This document shows, in pieces, positions 43,033 through 51,788 of a stretch of DNA of 64,000 nt. The stretch covers positions 1,878,472 to 1,942,471 of the forward strand of contig AP021858.1 of the NCBI GenBank assembly GCA_017347465.1. Direction: 5' to 3'. How positions within the stretch are numbered: the stretch's first letter is position 1; the number at the start of each line of letters is the position of its first letter. The notes beneath the pieces were generated by a model. That model made no database searches, was not told the DNA's origin, and was given only the letters and a program-made list of their open reading frames with translations. The translations under genes were made by a program, and so were the position numbers. The DNA is from Candidatus Nitrosymbiomonas proteolyticus (lineage in GTDB: Bacteria; Armatimonadota; Fimbriimonadia; Fimbriimonadales; Fimbriimonadaceae).

Positions 43033-43123
43033 AGACGCAAGGCGAAATTATGGCACATTCGCGGTCCTGAACGTCTACAACAAGTTTTGAGGTAGCATCC
43101 GGGCTGCAAGGGCGCACTGAATC

Positions 43124-43798
43124 ATGAGGCCGCGCGGGTTCACACTGGTCGAGATTCTCGTGGTGATTGGCATTATCGCCATTGTGTCCGCCATCGTGTT
43201 TCCCGCGGTGATCCGAGCCAAGCGTTCTGCGTCGCAAGCCCACTGCATCTCGAACCTCGGGCAGGCGGGCAAGTCCATGATGATGTACATGTCCGACTTC
43301 GATGATCAGTTTCCGAACGGCGTCGATTGCGTGGATAAGTACCGCCCTGAGATATGGGCGCCCTACCCTCAATGGCAAGCCCTCATCACCGTCCTGCCGC
43401 TCATGCATCAACTGCTCCAGCCTTACGTGAAGAGCTTCGAGATCTTTCGCTGCCCGAACGACCTCGGCACAAAGGTCGTGGACAACCACTATGACCTGGA
43501 GTTTCTGAGTTCGCCCTCTCTGTATGCGACTTATGGGTCCAGCTACTTCTACCGCACCGAACTCACGTTCCGACGTATCCCGCACACCGCCCTCCAAAAC
43601 CCGGCCGCGATCAACATGCTGTTCGACGCGGCGGGCCATTGGCATTCCGGAGAACGAGAGCTGCTCCTCGGCATGAGCATGGAGGACTACCGGTCTACGG
43701 TCAACAAATTCCGCTACAACATCCTTTTCGCCGACATGCACGTCAAGTCATCGACCTTCGGAGACCTTCAGAGAGCTTGGTCGATCGACGTTCAGTAG
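43124..43798 (+). CDS. Type II secretion / type IV pilin-like pseudopilin
   Basis: 224 residues. Very short basic leader (MRPRG) then FTLVEILVVIGIIAIVSAIV, the prepilin cleavage region with Glu at +5. SQAHCISNLGQAGKSMMMYM and a C-terminal NILFADMHVKSSTF match the large pilin-like proteins of this lineage; the usual DGH turn is here ADMH. Exported and processed by a prepilin peptidase, then assembled at the inner membrane. It is unrelated in position to the pseudopilin near 7.4 kb. Followed 14 bp later by an amidohydrolase gene. Confidence 0.85.
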   Translation: MRPRGFTLVEILVVIGIIAIVSAIVFPAVIRAKRSASQAHCISNLGQAGKSMMMYMSDFDDQFPNGVDCVDKYRPEIWAPYPQWQALITVLPLMHQLLQPYVKSFEIFRCPNDLGTKVVDNHYDLEFLSSPSLYATYGSSYFYRTELTFRRIPHTALQNPAAINMLFDAAGHWHSGERELLLGMSMEDYRSTVNKFRYNILFADMHVKSSTFGDLQRAWSIDVQ

Positions 43799-43812
43799 CG
43801 CGGCCGTACGGC

Positions 43813-44952
43813 GTGGTCATCGGGGGCGAGCTGCACCTTGGTGTTGAGCCTGTATTCGAGAACGGCGTTCTCACCCGCTTGCGCCCCCACACAGGGGTCC
43901 CCGAGCCGTTCGTCCTATCTGCGCCCTTCGTCAACGCGCACTCCCACTTCGAATACCGCGGGCTAATGGGGCGGGTCGAGGAGCGAGACTTCTTCGGTTG
44001 GATTCGCAGGCTCGTCCAACTCAAGGGCGAGCAAACGGAGGACGAGGTTCGATGCGACACCTGGATCGCCGCCCGCGAGAATCGCGCCTCGGGCATCGCG
44101 CTCGTCGGCGAACACTTCGACCGGCCCCATTCACCTGCCGCCGTTCGCGAGTTTGGCCTGATGGGCCGGCTCTTCGCCGAAGTGATCACGTTTTTGGAGC
44201 ACGAAACGCCCCAAGAGAAGCTCGAAACGGTTTCGAGGAAGGCCGCCGAAGCGACCAGGGCCTCCGGGCTTCCCGCCTACGTGAACCCGCACGCCCTCTA
44301 CACCGTCGACGAGCCCTCGCTCAGATGGATCGCGCGGCAAGGAACGCCGCTCAGCTTGCACCTAGCGGAGTCGAGGGAGGAAGCGGACCTCTTTCGCTCA
44401 GGTACGGGTCCGTTCGCTGAATTGATGACTTCGGTCGGTTTCCCGCTACCCCCGACGGGTATCACGCCTGTGGAGTTCGCCGCTGCCCTTGGGTTGCTTC
44501 GCGCGAACGCCCAATTGGTGCATTGCTGCGAGGTTTCCGAATCCGATATCGCCCAGATCGCAGCTTCCGGGGCCTCAGTGGCGCATTGCCCGCGCTCGAA
44601 CGAAGCTCTATCGTGTCCCATCGCCCCGATCCGAAGGATGTTGCGGTCGGGGATCACGGTCGGATTGGGGCTCGATTCAGCCGCCAGTTCGGGGCCGGTG
44701 GATATGTTCGCTGAAATGAGCGCTGCCATGCGGTTGGCGCACGAAAAAGGAGAACCGATCTCGCCTGAAGAATGCTGGCAGATGGCGACCGAGGGTGGCG
44801 CTCGTTCACTGGGCATGGATTCGTGGGTTTTGGGTGAGGGCTGGAGCGGCCCGCTTCTCGAAATCCATGTTCCTGATGCCCTCGGCGTCGAGGATCTGAT
44901 CGAGCGAGCTTCGCCGGATAAGGTCGTGTGGAGGGACCCCATCGACTTATGA
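43813..44952 (+). CDS. Amidohydrolase / cytosine-adenosine deaminase superfamily enzyme
   Basis: About 379 residues from GTG at 43813, just after the pseudopilin stop. A longer frame reaches back into that gene but overlaps it, and is less likely. Metal site: HxH in FVNAHSHFEYRGLMGR, then SLHLAESREE, VHCCEVSES and GLGLDSAASSGPVDMF (Asp), the complete set for a mononuclear deaminase. The layout recalls aminodeoxyfutalosine or S-adenosylhomocysteine deaminases (menaquinone or nucleoside metabolism), but the substrate is not certain. Its stop overlaps the next start (ATGA). Confidence 0.85.
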   Translation: MVIGGELHLGVEPVFENGVLTRLRPHTGVPEPFVLSAPFVNAHSHFEYRGLMGRVEERDFFGWIRRLVQLKGEQTEDEVRCDTWIAARENRASGIALVGEHFDRPHSPAAVREFGLMGRLFAEVITFLEHETPQEKLETVSRKAAEATRASGLPAYVNPHALYTVDEPSLRWIARQGTPLSLHLAESREEADLFRSGTGPFAELMTSVGFPLPPTGITPVEFAAALGLLRANAQLVHCCEVSESDIAQIAASGASVAHCPRSNEALSCPIAPIRRMLRSGITVGLGLDSAASSGPVDMFAEMSAAMRLAHEKGEPISPEECWQMATEGGARSLGMDSWVLGEGWSGPLLEIHVPDALGVEDLIERASPDKVVWRDPIDL

Positions 44953-45251
44953 AGGCTCATTCGGCGTTGGACGAGTTGTGGGACCTCGTTCGGGCGATCC
45001 CGGCAGGCAAATGCGCCTCGTACGGCGACCTGGGAAGGATGCTCCACAATCCGGCTTCGGGATTCATGGTGGGGCGATGGATGGCGCAGGCGCCGCCCGA
45101 ACTCCCTTGGTGGCGGGTCGTCGCGAAAGACGGGCGACTGCCGATCCACAAACGGGACCCTCGCCTGGCCGAAGAGCAGCGCCTGAAGCTGGAGAGCGAG
45201 GGGGTCGAGATCGGGGAACGGATCGACATGGAACGCTTCGGCTGGCGCTGA
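44949..45251 (+). CDS. Alkyltransferase-like (ATL) DNA-binding protein
   Basis: 100 residues. It has the DNA-binding fold of O6-alkylguanine-DNA alkyltransferase: ELWDLVRAIPAGKCASYGDL, the recognition helix region GFMVGRWMAQAPPELPWWRV. The active-site PCHR is replaced by PWWR, the Trp-for-Cys change that defines ATL proteins. These bind alkylated guanines without repairing them and hand them to nucleotide excision repair. Start is the ATGA overlapping the amidohydrolase stop. Confidence 0.85.
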   Translation: MKAHSALDELWDLVRAIPAGKCASYGDLGRMLHNPASGFMVGRWMAQAPPELPWWRVVAKDGRLPIHKRDPRLAEEQRLKLESEGVEIGERIDMERFGWR

Positions 45252-45271
45252 ACCCGCCCTTGCCCCTCAGA

Positions 45272-45277
45272 TACAAT
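45272..45277 (+). promoter_or_regulatory. -10 like element (TACAAT) of leuS, leaderless type
   Basis: TACAAT, GGGGCTC, ATG (gap 7). It supports the ATG at 45285 over the one at 45276, which lies inside the hexamer. Confidence 0.5.
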
Positions 45278-45284
45278 GGGGCTC

Positions 45285-47972
45285 ATGCCCGATCGATACG
45301 ACCCGACGACGTTTGAGTCCAAATGGCGCGAGCGCTGGAGGAGCGCCGACCTCTTTCGGACTCGCGAAGACCCCGAGCGGCCCAAGTTCTACGGGCTCGA
45401 CTTCTTTCCGTATCCTTCGGGCGCGGGCTTGAGCGTCGGCCACTGCCGCAACTACATCCCGACCGATGTCCTTTGCCGCATGAAGTTCATGCAGGGCTAC
45501 AACGTGCTGCACCCGATGGGGTTCGACGCGTTCGGGCTTCCGGCGGAGAACGAGGCGATCGCGAAGAAGACGCACCCTGCTCCGATGGTGAAGAGCTACG
45601 GCGAGAATTACCGCAGGCAAATGGACCTCATCGGGATCAGTTACGACTGGAGCCGCAGCTTCTATTCGAGCGATCCTGAGTACTACCGTTGGACCCAGTG
45701 GATCTTCGAGCTTCTCTATAAGAAAGGCCTCGCCTACCGGCGGCCCGCAACGGTCAATTGGTGCCCGAAGGACCTCACCGTACTTGCGGACGAAGAGGTC
45801 GAAGGAGGGCTTTGCTGGCGGTGTGGGTCGAAAGTCGAAAGGAAGCAAATCCCCCAGTGGTTCTTCAAGATCACCGCGTACGCCGACAGGCTCCTGGAGG
45901 ACCTCGATTCCCTGGATTGGCCCGAAGGCATCAAGGAGATGCAGCGGAACTGGATCGGGCGATCCGAAGGCGTTGAGTTCGAGATGAAGGTGGTTCTCCC
46001 GGATTCGGGCGCAGCCGACGATCCGAACGAGTTCCGGGTGCTCAACCGCGAGCGGCAGCCCACGTTCAGGGTGTTTACCACGCGAATCGACACCGTGTTC
46101 GGAATGACGTTTTGCGTCCTGGCGCCCGAGCACGAGCTTGTCCCTTTCTTCTTGGGCTCGACCGAGCAAGCAAGCGATCCTGAGACTGCCGAACGAGCGA
46201 GGGAAGTCGCCGATTACGTCGAGCGAGCAAGGTCGATGAGCGAAGCCGCGCGCACCGCCGGCGACCGAGAGAAGACGGGGGTGTTTTCGGGGTTCTACGC
46301 GCTGAACCCGGCCACGGGACGCCGCGTGCCGATTTGGATCGCGGATTATGTCGTCGCGAGCTACGGTACTGGGGCGATCATGGCCGTACCCGGACACGAC
46401 GAGCGCGACTTCGAGTTCGCCCAGAAGTACGGGATCGAGATCGTCGAAGTCATCCGCCCTCTGGATGAGGGCTCCCCCCACGAGGGCAAAGTGTTTACGG
46501 GCAAGGCGGGAGTGCTCACCTACTCGGGAGAGTACAACGGCCAAACCGTCGAGGAAGCTCAGAAGAACCTCACACATTGGGTAACGGCACTAGGGATGGG
46601 CGAGGCGAAAGTTACTTATCGCCTTCGCGATTGGCTCATTTCGCGCCAGAGGTATTGGGGCTGTCCGATCCCCGTCATCCTCGACTCAGAAGGCGGCACG
46701 CACTTGGTGTCGGAAGACTGCTTGCCCGTGATGCTGCCCGAAGTCGAGCGCTACGAGCCGTCGCCCGACGGCAAGTCGCCGCTGGCCGGCATTCCCGACT
46801 TCGTCAACGTGACGGGCCCGGAAGGCGACCTCGCCCAGCGGGAAACCGACACGATGGGAGGCTTCGCCTGTTCGTCGTGGTACTTCCTGCGGTTTTGCGA
46901 CCCCTGGAACGATGATCGGGCTTGGGACCTGGAGAAGGTGCGGCAATGGATGCCGGTGGATTGTTACGTCGGAGGGGCGGAGCACGCCGTCATGCACCTG
47001 CTCTACGCCAGGTTCTGGACCAAAGTCCTTTACGACGAGGGCCTCGTTCCGGTCAAAGAGCCGTTCCAGAGGCTGATGAACCAGGGACAGGTACTCGCGC
47101 TCACGCCATACCGAAAGCCGCGCGAGAGCGAATCGCTCGATGTGGGCCAGGAAGGGATTCTGGTTTCGTTCGAGGAGGCTCGGAGTCTCCCTGAATCGGA
47201 AGCCCTTTGGAGATGGGCTCGGATGAGCAAGTCGAAAGGCAACGTCGTGACGCCCGATGAGGTCGTGGAGAGCCACGGAGCCGACGCGCTGCGTGTGGGC
47301 GAGCTCTTTGTGGCGCCTTTCGACGCGGACGTAAACTGGTCCGACGACATCGTGGTTGCCGCGGAGAGGTTCTTGAACCGGGTGTTCCGGCTGGCCGCTC
47401 GGCTCTCCCCCACGCACGACCGAACCTGGCGAAGCGGGGTCCCCTCGGCATCCGAGGCCTCTGCCGAGGTGAGGGAAATCCGCCGAGCGACCCACCGCTG
47501 CATCGCCAAATCGACCGAGGACATCGAGCGGTTTGCGTTCAACACCTACATCGCTGCTCTGATGACGTTCGTCAATGAGATCAACGACGCCCTGAAGTCG
47601 AACCCGTCCGAATCGGACAAGGAACTTGCGTACGCCTACAGCGAAGCGCTCGAATCGCTGATCCTCCTGCTGGCCCCTGCCGCGCCGTTTTCGTGCGACG
47701 AACTGTGGGAATCGCTCGGGTATGAGGGGTTTACCTATCAGGCCGGTTGGCCCGTCGCCGACCCTGAACTCCTGAGGGCCGACCTGATGACGATAGCCGT
47801 GCAAGTCAATGGGAAGCTACGTGACACGTTGGAGATGCCTGCGGGCGCCTCTCAAGGCGAACTGGAGCAGGCGGCTCTCGCCTCGGAGCGGGTCCAAGCC
47901 CACCTCGCAGGAAAGACCGTTCGCCGGGTCATCGTTGTACCTGGGAGGCTCGTTAACGTGGTCGCGCCATGA
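45285..47972 (+). CDS. leuS: Leucyl-tRNA synthetase
   Basis: 895 residues, class Ia. HIGH-type signature FPYPSGAGLSVGHCRNY; KMSKS motif in WARMSKSKGNVVTPDE near residue 650; a CP1 editing domain (YGTGAIMAVPGHDERDFEFA); a zinc-type knuckle region WCPKDLTVLADEEV with a single clear CxxC-like pair (CWRCG); the C-terminal anticodon domain and VQVNGKLRDTLEMPAG. Charges tRNA-Leu. Complete and normal in length. Gene stands alone; leaderless promoter likely. Confidence 0.97.
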   Translation: MPDRYDPTTFESKWRERWRSADLFRTREDPERPKFYGLDFFPYPSGAGLSVGHCRNYIPTDVLCRMKFMQGYNVLHPMGFDAFGLPAENEAIAKKTHPAPMVKSYGENYRRQMDLIGISYDWSRSFYSSDPEYYRWTQWIFELLYKKGLAYRRPATVNWCPKDLTVLADEEVEGGLCWRCGSKVERKQIPQWFFKITAYADRLLEDLDSLDWPEGIKEMQRNWIGRSEGVEFEMKVVLPDSGAADDPNEFRVLNRERQPTFRVFTTRIDTVFGMTFCVLAPEHELVPFFLGSTEQASDPETAERAREVADYVERARSMSEAARTAGDREKTGVFSGFYALNPATGRRVPIWIADYVVASYGTGAIMAVPGHDERDFEFAQKYGIEIVEVIRPLDEGSPHEGKVFTGKAGVLTYSGEYNGQTVEEAQKNLTHWVTALGMGEAKVTYRLRDWLISRQRYWGCPIPVILDSEGGTHLVSEDCLPVMLPEVERYEPSPDGKSPLAGIPDFVNVTGPEGDLAQRETDTMGGFACSSWYFLRFCDPWNDDRAWDLEKVRQWMPVDCYVGGAEHAVMHLLYARFWTKVLYDEGLVPVKEPFQRLMNQGQVLALTPYRKPRESESLDVGQEGILVSFEEARSLPESEALWRWARMSKSKGNVVTPDEVVESHGADALRVGELFVAPFDADVNWSDDIVVAAERFLNRVFRLAARLSPTHDRTWRSGVPSASEASAEVREIRRATHRCIAKSTEDIERFAFNTYIAALMTFVNEINDALKSNPSESDKELAYAYSEALESLILLLAPAAPFSCDELWESLGYEGFTYQAGWPVADPELLRADLMTIAVQVNGKLRDTLEMPAGASQGELEQAALASERVQAHLAGKTVRRVIVVPGRLVNVVAP

Positions 47973-48058
47973 ACCGGCTCGCCCAAGCCGCCCTGCTTGG
48001 GCTCTGTGCGCTTGGGTGATCTGCTGGGCAACTCCAATCACTGCTGAAGACCTCGGCC

Positions 48059-48742
48059 TCAGGTTGAGCTGCCCAGCGGTCTTTTGCGGATTTCTGCCCA
48101 AGGCCGCGGGTAGCCGGTGGGCGTTGTTACGATCTTCCGGTAGACGGGGCAAACCCTCGCCGCTTCCTCGACCGGCAAGGTTCTGCGCTCGATTCGGACA
48201 AGCTCCAACCCCAACACGCGCGGATCGAACGCCTCGATGGCCGAAACGTCGGACGCAGTCCGCAGAGGCAAAACCCAACCTCCCACGGCGCACGGAGACG
48301 CGCTGAGTTCGAGTTGGATGGCTAGCGGAGCCAGCGCTCTACCGGTCACAACGTCGAACGACTCAGAGACGCCCAATTCCTCTGCCCTCCCTTGGAGAAC
48401 TTCGAGGTTGGGCAGAGCTTGCGACCGCAAGAATGCGAGCGGTTTGCCCGAGGAGTCGAGAGCCGTCACATGCAGGTCTTGGCGTGCCCACGCCAGGGGC
48501 CAGGCAGGAAACCCAGGTCCCGTGCCCAGATCGAGCACCCGCGAACCCGAAGGGATGAGGTCCTGAAACAGCAGCGAATCGATCACATGCCGGACGAAGA
48601 ACCGCTCACGGGGGACCCGCGTCAGGTTCACCCGTTGGTTCCACTCGTAGAGTCCAGCTTCGAACCTCGCGAGGAGGTCCCAGTCGACAGAATCCGGATC
48701 GATGCCGGTCGAAAGGAGCAGTTGCGGACGGGTGGGTTCCAT
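48059..48742 (-). CDS. rsmG: 16S rRNA m7G527 methyltransferase
   Basis: 227 residues. GidB/RsmG: YEWNQRVNLTRVPRERFFVRHVIDSL, the SAM motif VLDLGTGPGFPAWPLA, then SFDVVTGRALAPLAIQLEL. Methylates N7 of G527 in the 530 loop; loss gives low-level streptomycin resistance in other bacteria. Convergent with leuS with an 86 bp gap that holds a perfect GCCCAAGC/GCTTGGGC hairpin (47981-48002) but no T-run. Confidence 0.95.
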   Translation of the reverse strand: MEPTRPQLLLSTGIDPDSVDWDLLARFEAGLYEWNQRVNLTRVPRERFFVRHVIDSLLFQDLIPSGSRVLDLGTGPGFPAWPLAWARQDLHVTALDSSGKPLAFLRSQALPNLEVLQGRAEELGVSESFDVVTGRALAPLAIQLELSASPCAVGGWVLPLRTASDVSAIEAFDPRVLGLELVRIERRTLPVEEAARVCPVYRKIVTTPTGYPRPWAEIRKRPLGSST

Positions 48743-48808
48743 CGAGAGCGCTTCGCCATCTTACACGCAAGCGGCGGCCCTCAACCCAGCTACGCCTGGC
48801 GAGTGAAG

Positions 48809-48814
48809 TATCCT
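48809..48814 (+). promoter_or_regulatory. -10 like element (TATCCT) of pepC, leaderless type
   Basis: TATCCT, TGCGCTC, ATG (gap 7); no Shine-Dalgarno. Confidence 0.45.
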
Positions 48815-48821
48815 TGCGCTC

Positions 48822-50186
48822 ATGGCTTTTTCAACAGAACCTGCCCTAGCAAAGGGAGCAATCGACTCGAAGAAGATCGCGAAGTTTCAAGACCAGTTTG
48901 AGTCTGACGACCGCTACCTGCAATCCATGAACGCCGTCGCCGGGACCCCGGTCAGCAAGGTGGCCTTGAACCGCAGGAAGGCGAGCAAGGTCAGCCATTC
49001 GTTCAGCGTCCATCTTCCCGAGAACAAGGCCACGGCCCAAATGTCCAGCGGGCGGTGCTGGTTGTTCGCGGCTCTGAACGTGTTTCGACCGCGCGCGATC
49101 AAGGCGATGAACGTGGGCGACGATTTCGAGTTCAGCCAAAACTACGTGCTGTTTTGGGACAAGTTCGAAAAGGCCAACTACTTTCTGGAAGCGATCCTCA
49201 GCACCCTTGACGAGCCCGTAGGCAGTCGGCTTCTCGACCACCTCTTGATGGCCCCTGTGCAGGACGGCGGGCAATGGCACATGTTCGTCAACCTCGTGCG
49301 GAAGTATGGGGTGATCCCGAAGTCCGTCATGCCCGAAACGGAGTCCAGTTCGAGTACGGGACAAATGAGCTTCCAAATCACGGGCAAGCTGCGCGAATAC
49401 GCTTGCCGACTGCGGGAAAGGGCGGCCTCAGGCGATCCCGAATCCGACCTCCGGGAAGAGAAAGAGAGGTTCCTCGGCGAGATCTATCGGATGCTGTGCA
49501 TTCACCTGGGCGAGCCTCCGTCGGAGTTCCTTTGGCAATGGAGGGACAAGGACAAGAAGTTCACCCGCGCCGGGCAGCTCACGCCCCAGGAGTTCTATGA
49601 AAAGTTCGTCGGGATCGACCTCTCGGAGTACGTGTGCCTCATTCACGATCCCCGGCCGAAGCACGAGTTTAACCGAACTTACACGGTGAAGTTCCTCGGC
49701 AACGTCGTTGAGGGCGAGCCGATCGTCTACCTCAACGTCGAAGCCGGTCTCATGAAGCGGGCGGCCATCCACCAACTTCAGAACGAGGAGCCGGTTTGGT
49801 TCGGGTGCGATGTCGGGAAGTACCTCGATCGCGACCTCGGAGTCATGGACCCCGACCTCTTCAACTTCGACCTGGTCTATGGCACCGAGCACCGGCTGAG
49901 CAAGGCCGAGCGGCTCATGTATGGCCACTCCGCGATGACCCACGCGATGGTCTTCACGGGGGTCGATCTCGACGACTCGGGCGCGCCCCTCAAGTGGAGG
50001 GTGGAGAACTCCTGGTCCGAAAAGCCGGGCGACAAGGGGTTCTTCCAGATGTCGGATCGGTGGTTTGACGAGTTCAATTACGAGGCGGTCGTTCGGAAGG
50101 AGTTCGTTCCGGAGGAGACCCTTCGCGCACTGGAAGAGCCACCCGTCGAGCTTGATCCTTGGGACCCTATGGGCAGCTTGGCGTAG
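48822..50186 (+). CDS. pepC: Aminopeptidase C / bleomycin hydrolase (C1B peptidase)
   Basis: 454 residues, standard for the family, cytoplasmic. Papain-like triad: Cys79 in SSGRCWLFAALN, His in SAMTHAMVFTGVDLD (about 374) and Asn in WRVENSWSEKPGDKGFF (about 396). LLDHLLMAPVQDGGQWHMF and VWFGCDVGK are also family marks. Forms a hexamer with internal active sites and removes N-terminal residues. The C-terminal residues extend a little past the usual end (PMGSLA). Confidence 0.95.
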   Translation: MAFSTEPALAKGAIDSKKIAKFQDQFESDDRYLQSMNAVAGTPVSKVALNRRKASKVSHSFSVHLPENKATAQMSSGRCWLFAALNVFRPRAIKAMNVGDDFEFSQNYVLFWDKFEKANYFLEAILSTLDEPVGSRLLDHLLMAPVQDGGQWHMFVNLVRKYGVIPKSVMPETESSSSTGQMSFQITGKLREYACRLRERAASGDPESDLREEKERFLGEIYRMLCIHLGEPPSEFLWQWRDKDKKFTRAGQLTPQEFYEKFVGIDLSEYVCLIHDPRPKHEFNRTYTVKFLGNVVEGEPIVYLNVEAGLMKRAAIHQLQNEEPVWFGCDVGKYLDRDLGVMDPDLFNFDLVYGTEHRLSKAERLMYGHSAMTHAMVFTGVDLDDSGAPLKWRVENSWSEKPGDKGFFQMSDRWFDEFNYEAVVRKEFVPEETLRALEEPPVELDPWDPMGSLA

Positions 50187-50206
50187 AGGTCTCTTTACGG
50201 GGAGAC

Positions 50207-50460
50207 CCCAAAACCTCCCCGTCTCCCCTCCAGGGGAGAAGGGGATCGAGGGGATGAGGGGCTCATCCCAGGGGGCTTCGCGACCTTGTGGCCGGGGCCG
50301 ACCCATAGAGCAGCCACGAAACAGACCCCGTTCCCTCTAACGAGCAGCACCCCAAAGCAAGTTTGGGGTGGCACCCAAATTGGGTCGTACCGACCCCCGC
50401 TTCACTCGGCCGAGTCGTCCCGGTCTGCTCTGCGAGTCAGACCGGGGCACCCGACGGCGA
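50207..50460. repeat. Palindrome-rich intergenic repeat, copy 1
   Basis: 254 bp, near-identical to the next copy apart from the stretch around 50399-50420. It contains five inverted repeats: CTCCCCT/AGGGGAG (50223-50238), GGGATGAG/CTCATCCC (50251-50269), CACCCCAAA/TTTGGGGTG (50348-50370), ACCCAA/TTGGGT (50373-50385) and CCCGGTCTG/CAGACCGGG (50419-50446). Open frames through it are Pro/Gly-rich on both strands and are not genes. Confidence 0.9.
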
Positions 50461-50716
50461 CCCAAAACCTCCCCTTCTCCCCTCCAGGGGAGAAGGGGAT
50501 CGAGGGGATGAGGGGCTCATCCCAGGGGGCTTCGCGACCTTGTGGCCGGGGCCGACCCATAGAGCAGCCACGAAACAGACCCCGTTCCCTCTAACGAGCA
50601 GCACCCCAAAGCAAGTTTGGGGTGGCACCCAAATTGGGTCGTACCGACCCCCGCCCCACTCGGCCTCAGGTTCACCCGGTCTGCTCTGCGAGTCAGACCG
50701 GGGCACCCGACGGCGA
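50461..50716. repeat. Palindrome-rich intergenic repeat, copy 2
   Basis: 256 bp direct repeat of copy 1. The first palindrome is here extended to a perfect 13-base arm because CCGTCT is CCTTCT. The spacer before the last palindrome differs (GGCCTCAGGTTCA instead of GGCCGAGTCGT). Confidence 0.9.
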
Positions 50717-50787
50717 CCCAAAACCTCCCCGTCTCCCCTCCAGGGGAGAAGGGGATCGAGGGGATGAGGGGCTCATCCCAGGGGGCC
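50717..50787. repeat. Palindrome-rich intergenic repeat, partial copy 3
   Basis: The first 71 bp of the unit only, containing the first two palindromes. It stops at GGGGGC, three bases before the stop codon of the DUF4349 gene. Confidence 0.88.
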
Positions 50788-50790
50788 GGG

Positions 50791-51666
50791 TCAGAGTCGG
50801 AACTGAACCTCGGCCGCTGGCGATGCGCTCTGGAGCCTCTTTCTCCGCACCAGCCAATAGAGTCCGGCGAAAGGAGGAAGCCACAACGGGCTGTAGACCG
50901 CGATCGCGACTGCGCCCGATCCTACCTCGCGAAGAACCGACGAGAGGCCCACGACGCTCGACGCCCACGACTCGGACAGCCAGTTGGTGTCCTTGGAAGC
51001 GAGATACCCCGCTTTCGCGCTTTGCTCCAGGTCGATCTGAATCCGCGAGAACGTTACGCTATCCGAAAGAGCCTTGCGCTGGGCGGCTAGCGCTTCGATC
51101 TCTCCGCGCACTTGAGCGAGCTTCTCCCGTATGGCAATTGTTTGGTCGAGGTTGCCAGGTCGGCCGAGAAGGGTTCGAATGCTCTCCTCGGTGGCTCTAA
51201 GAGTAGCCAGACGAGCCTCCATGTCGAAAAGGCTCCCGGTCACGTCCTCGGTGGTGATTTGGAGTCCAAGCAACGTGCCGACCTCCCGGATCGCTTCGAG
51301 CGCCTGATCGAACTTGGCGGAGGGCACGCGCACCTCCAGTCGAGCTTGGGGGTTCTCCGACCCCAAACTTCCGAGCGTCGAGGCGGAAACGTAGCCTCCC
51401 ATCGAAGCGACCTTCGAGGAGAGCGCCCTTGAGGCAACCTCGACCTCGTCCACGCGAAGCGACACGTTGGCCTGCCGCACGATGGAGCGGCTTGGGATCG
51501 AGTAGCTCGCGCCGGTCGATGTTGGCGTCGCCGATGCGCCCGAAGGCTCTGCCGAACCGGAGTACGACGAGGGAGCCGAGTCCATTTCGTCTTTGGCAGA
51601 ACACCCCGCCACCAACAGACCCAAGCTCACGACGATGACGAACCCAATGTTGCGTTTCAACCACAT
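50791..51666 (-). CDS. DUF4349 lipoprotein
   Basis: 291 residues. Lipobox LLVAGC with Cys22. A Ser/Thr-rich linker is followed by the DUF4349 core: RQANVSLRVDEVEVASRAL, MGGYVSASTLGS, LEVRVPSAKFDQALEAIREVG, a coiled-coil (DMEARLATLRATEESIRTLL ... REKLAQVRGEIEALAAQR), and a membrane span near 248-270 with a basic tail (VRRKRLQSA). So it is tethered by lipid at one end and a transmembrane helix at the other. Role unknown; envelope-associated. AGGAGG six bases before the ATG. The stop abuts the repeat array. Confidence 0.88.
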   Translation of the reverse strand: MWLKRNIGFVIVVSLGLLVAGCSAKDEMDSAPSSYSGSAEPSGASATPTSTGASYSIPSRSIVRQANVSLRVDEVEVASRALSSKVASMGGYVSASTLGSLGSENPQARLEVRVPSAKFDQALEAIREVGTLLGLQITTEDVTGSLFDMEARLATLRATEESIRTLLGRPGNLDQTIAIREKLAQVRGEIEALAAQRKALSDSVTFSRIQIDLEQSAKAGYLASKDTNWLSESWASSVVGLSSVLREVGSGAVAIAVYSPLWLPPFAGLYWLVRRKRLQSASPAAEVQFRL

Positions 51667-51752
51667 GGTTCACCTCCTGTTGCAGCAAGCAACCACTGCG
51701 TTCCTTCGGGGCGTTCCTGGGTCCTAGGCGCGTGATTTCTGAACCTCTGAGG

Positions 51753-51781
51753 TTCCTGGCGGCCGGGCAGATCGCTATACT
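51753..51781 (+). promoter_or_regulatory. Promoter of serine hydrolase gene, leaderless type
   Basis: TTCCTG, a 17-base spacer and TATACT, then AAACGGG and ATG (gap 7). The best -35/-10 spacing among the leaderless candidates. Confidence 0.5.
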
Positions 51782-51788
51782 AAACGGG

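Noticed and set aside
45267-46577. Long open frame on the minus strand inside leuS
   Set aside because: leuS is certain on the other strand and the antisense frame is low-complexity His/Arg/Asp-rich.
47981-48002. Hairpin between leuS and rsmG as an intrinsic terminator
   Set aside because: The stem is perfect but no T-run follows on either strand.
50207-50787. CRISPR array
   Set aside because: Units are about 255 bp and contiguous, without short repeats separated by unique spacers, and no cas genes are near.
50187-51200. Several overlapping Pro/Gly-rich frames on both strands of the repeat array
   Set aside because: They arise from the palindromes; no ribosome sites and the same peptide appears in each copy because the DNA repeats.
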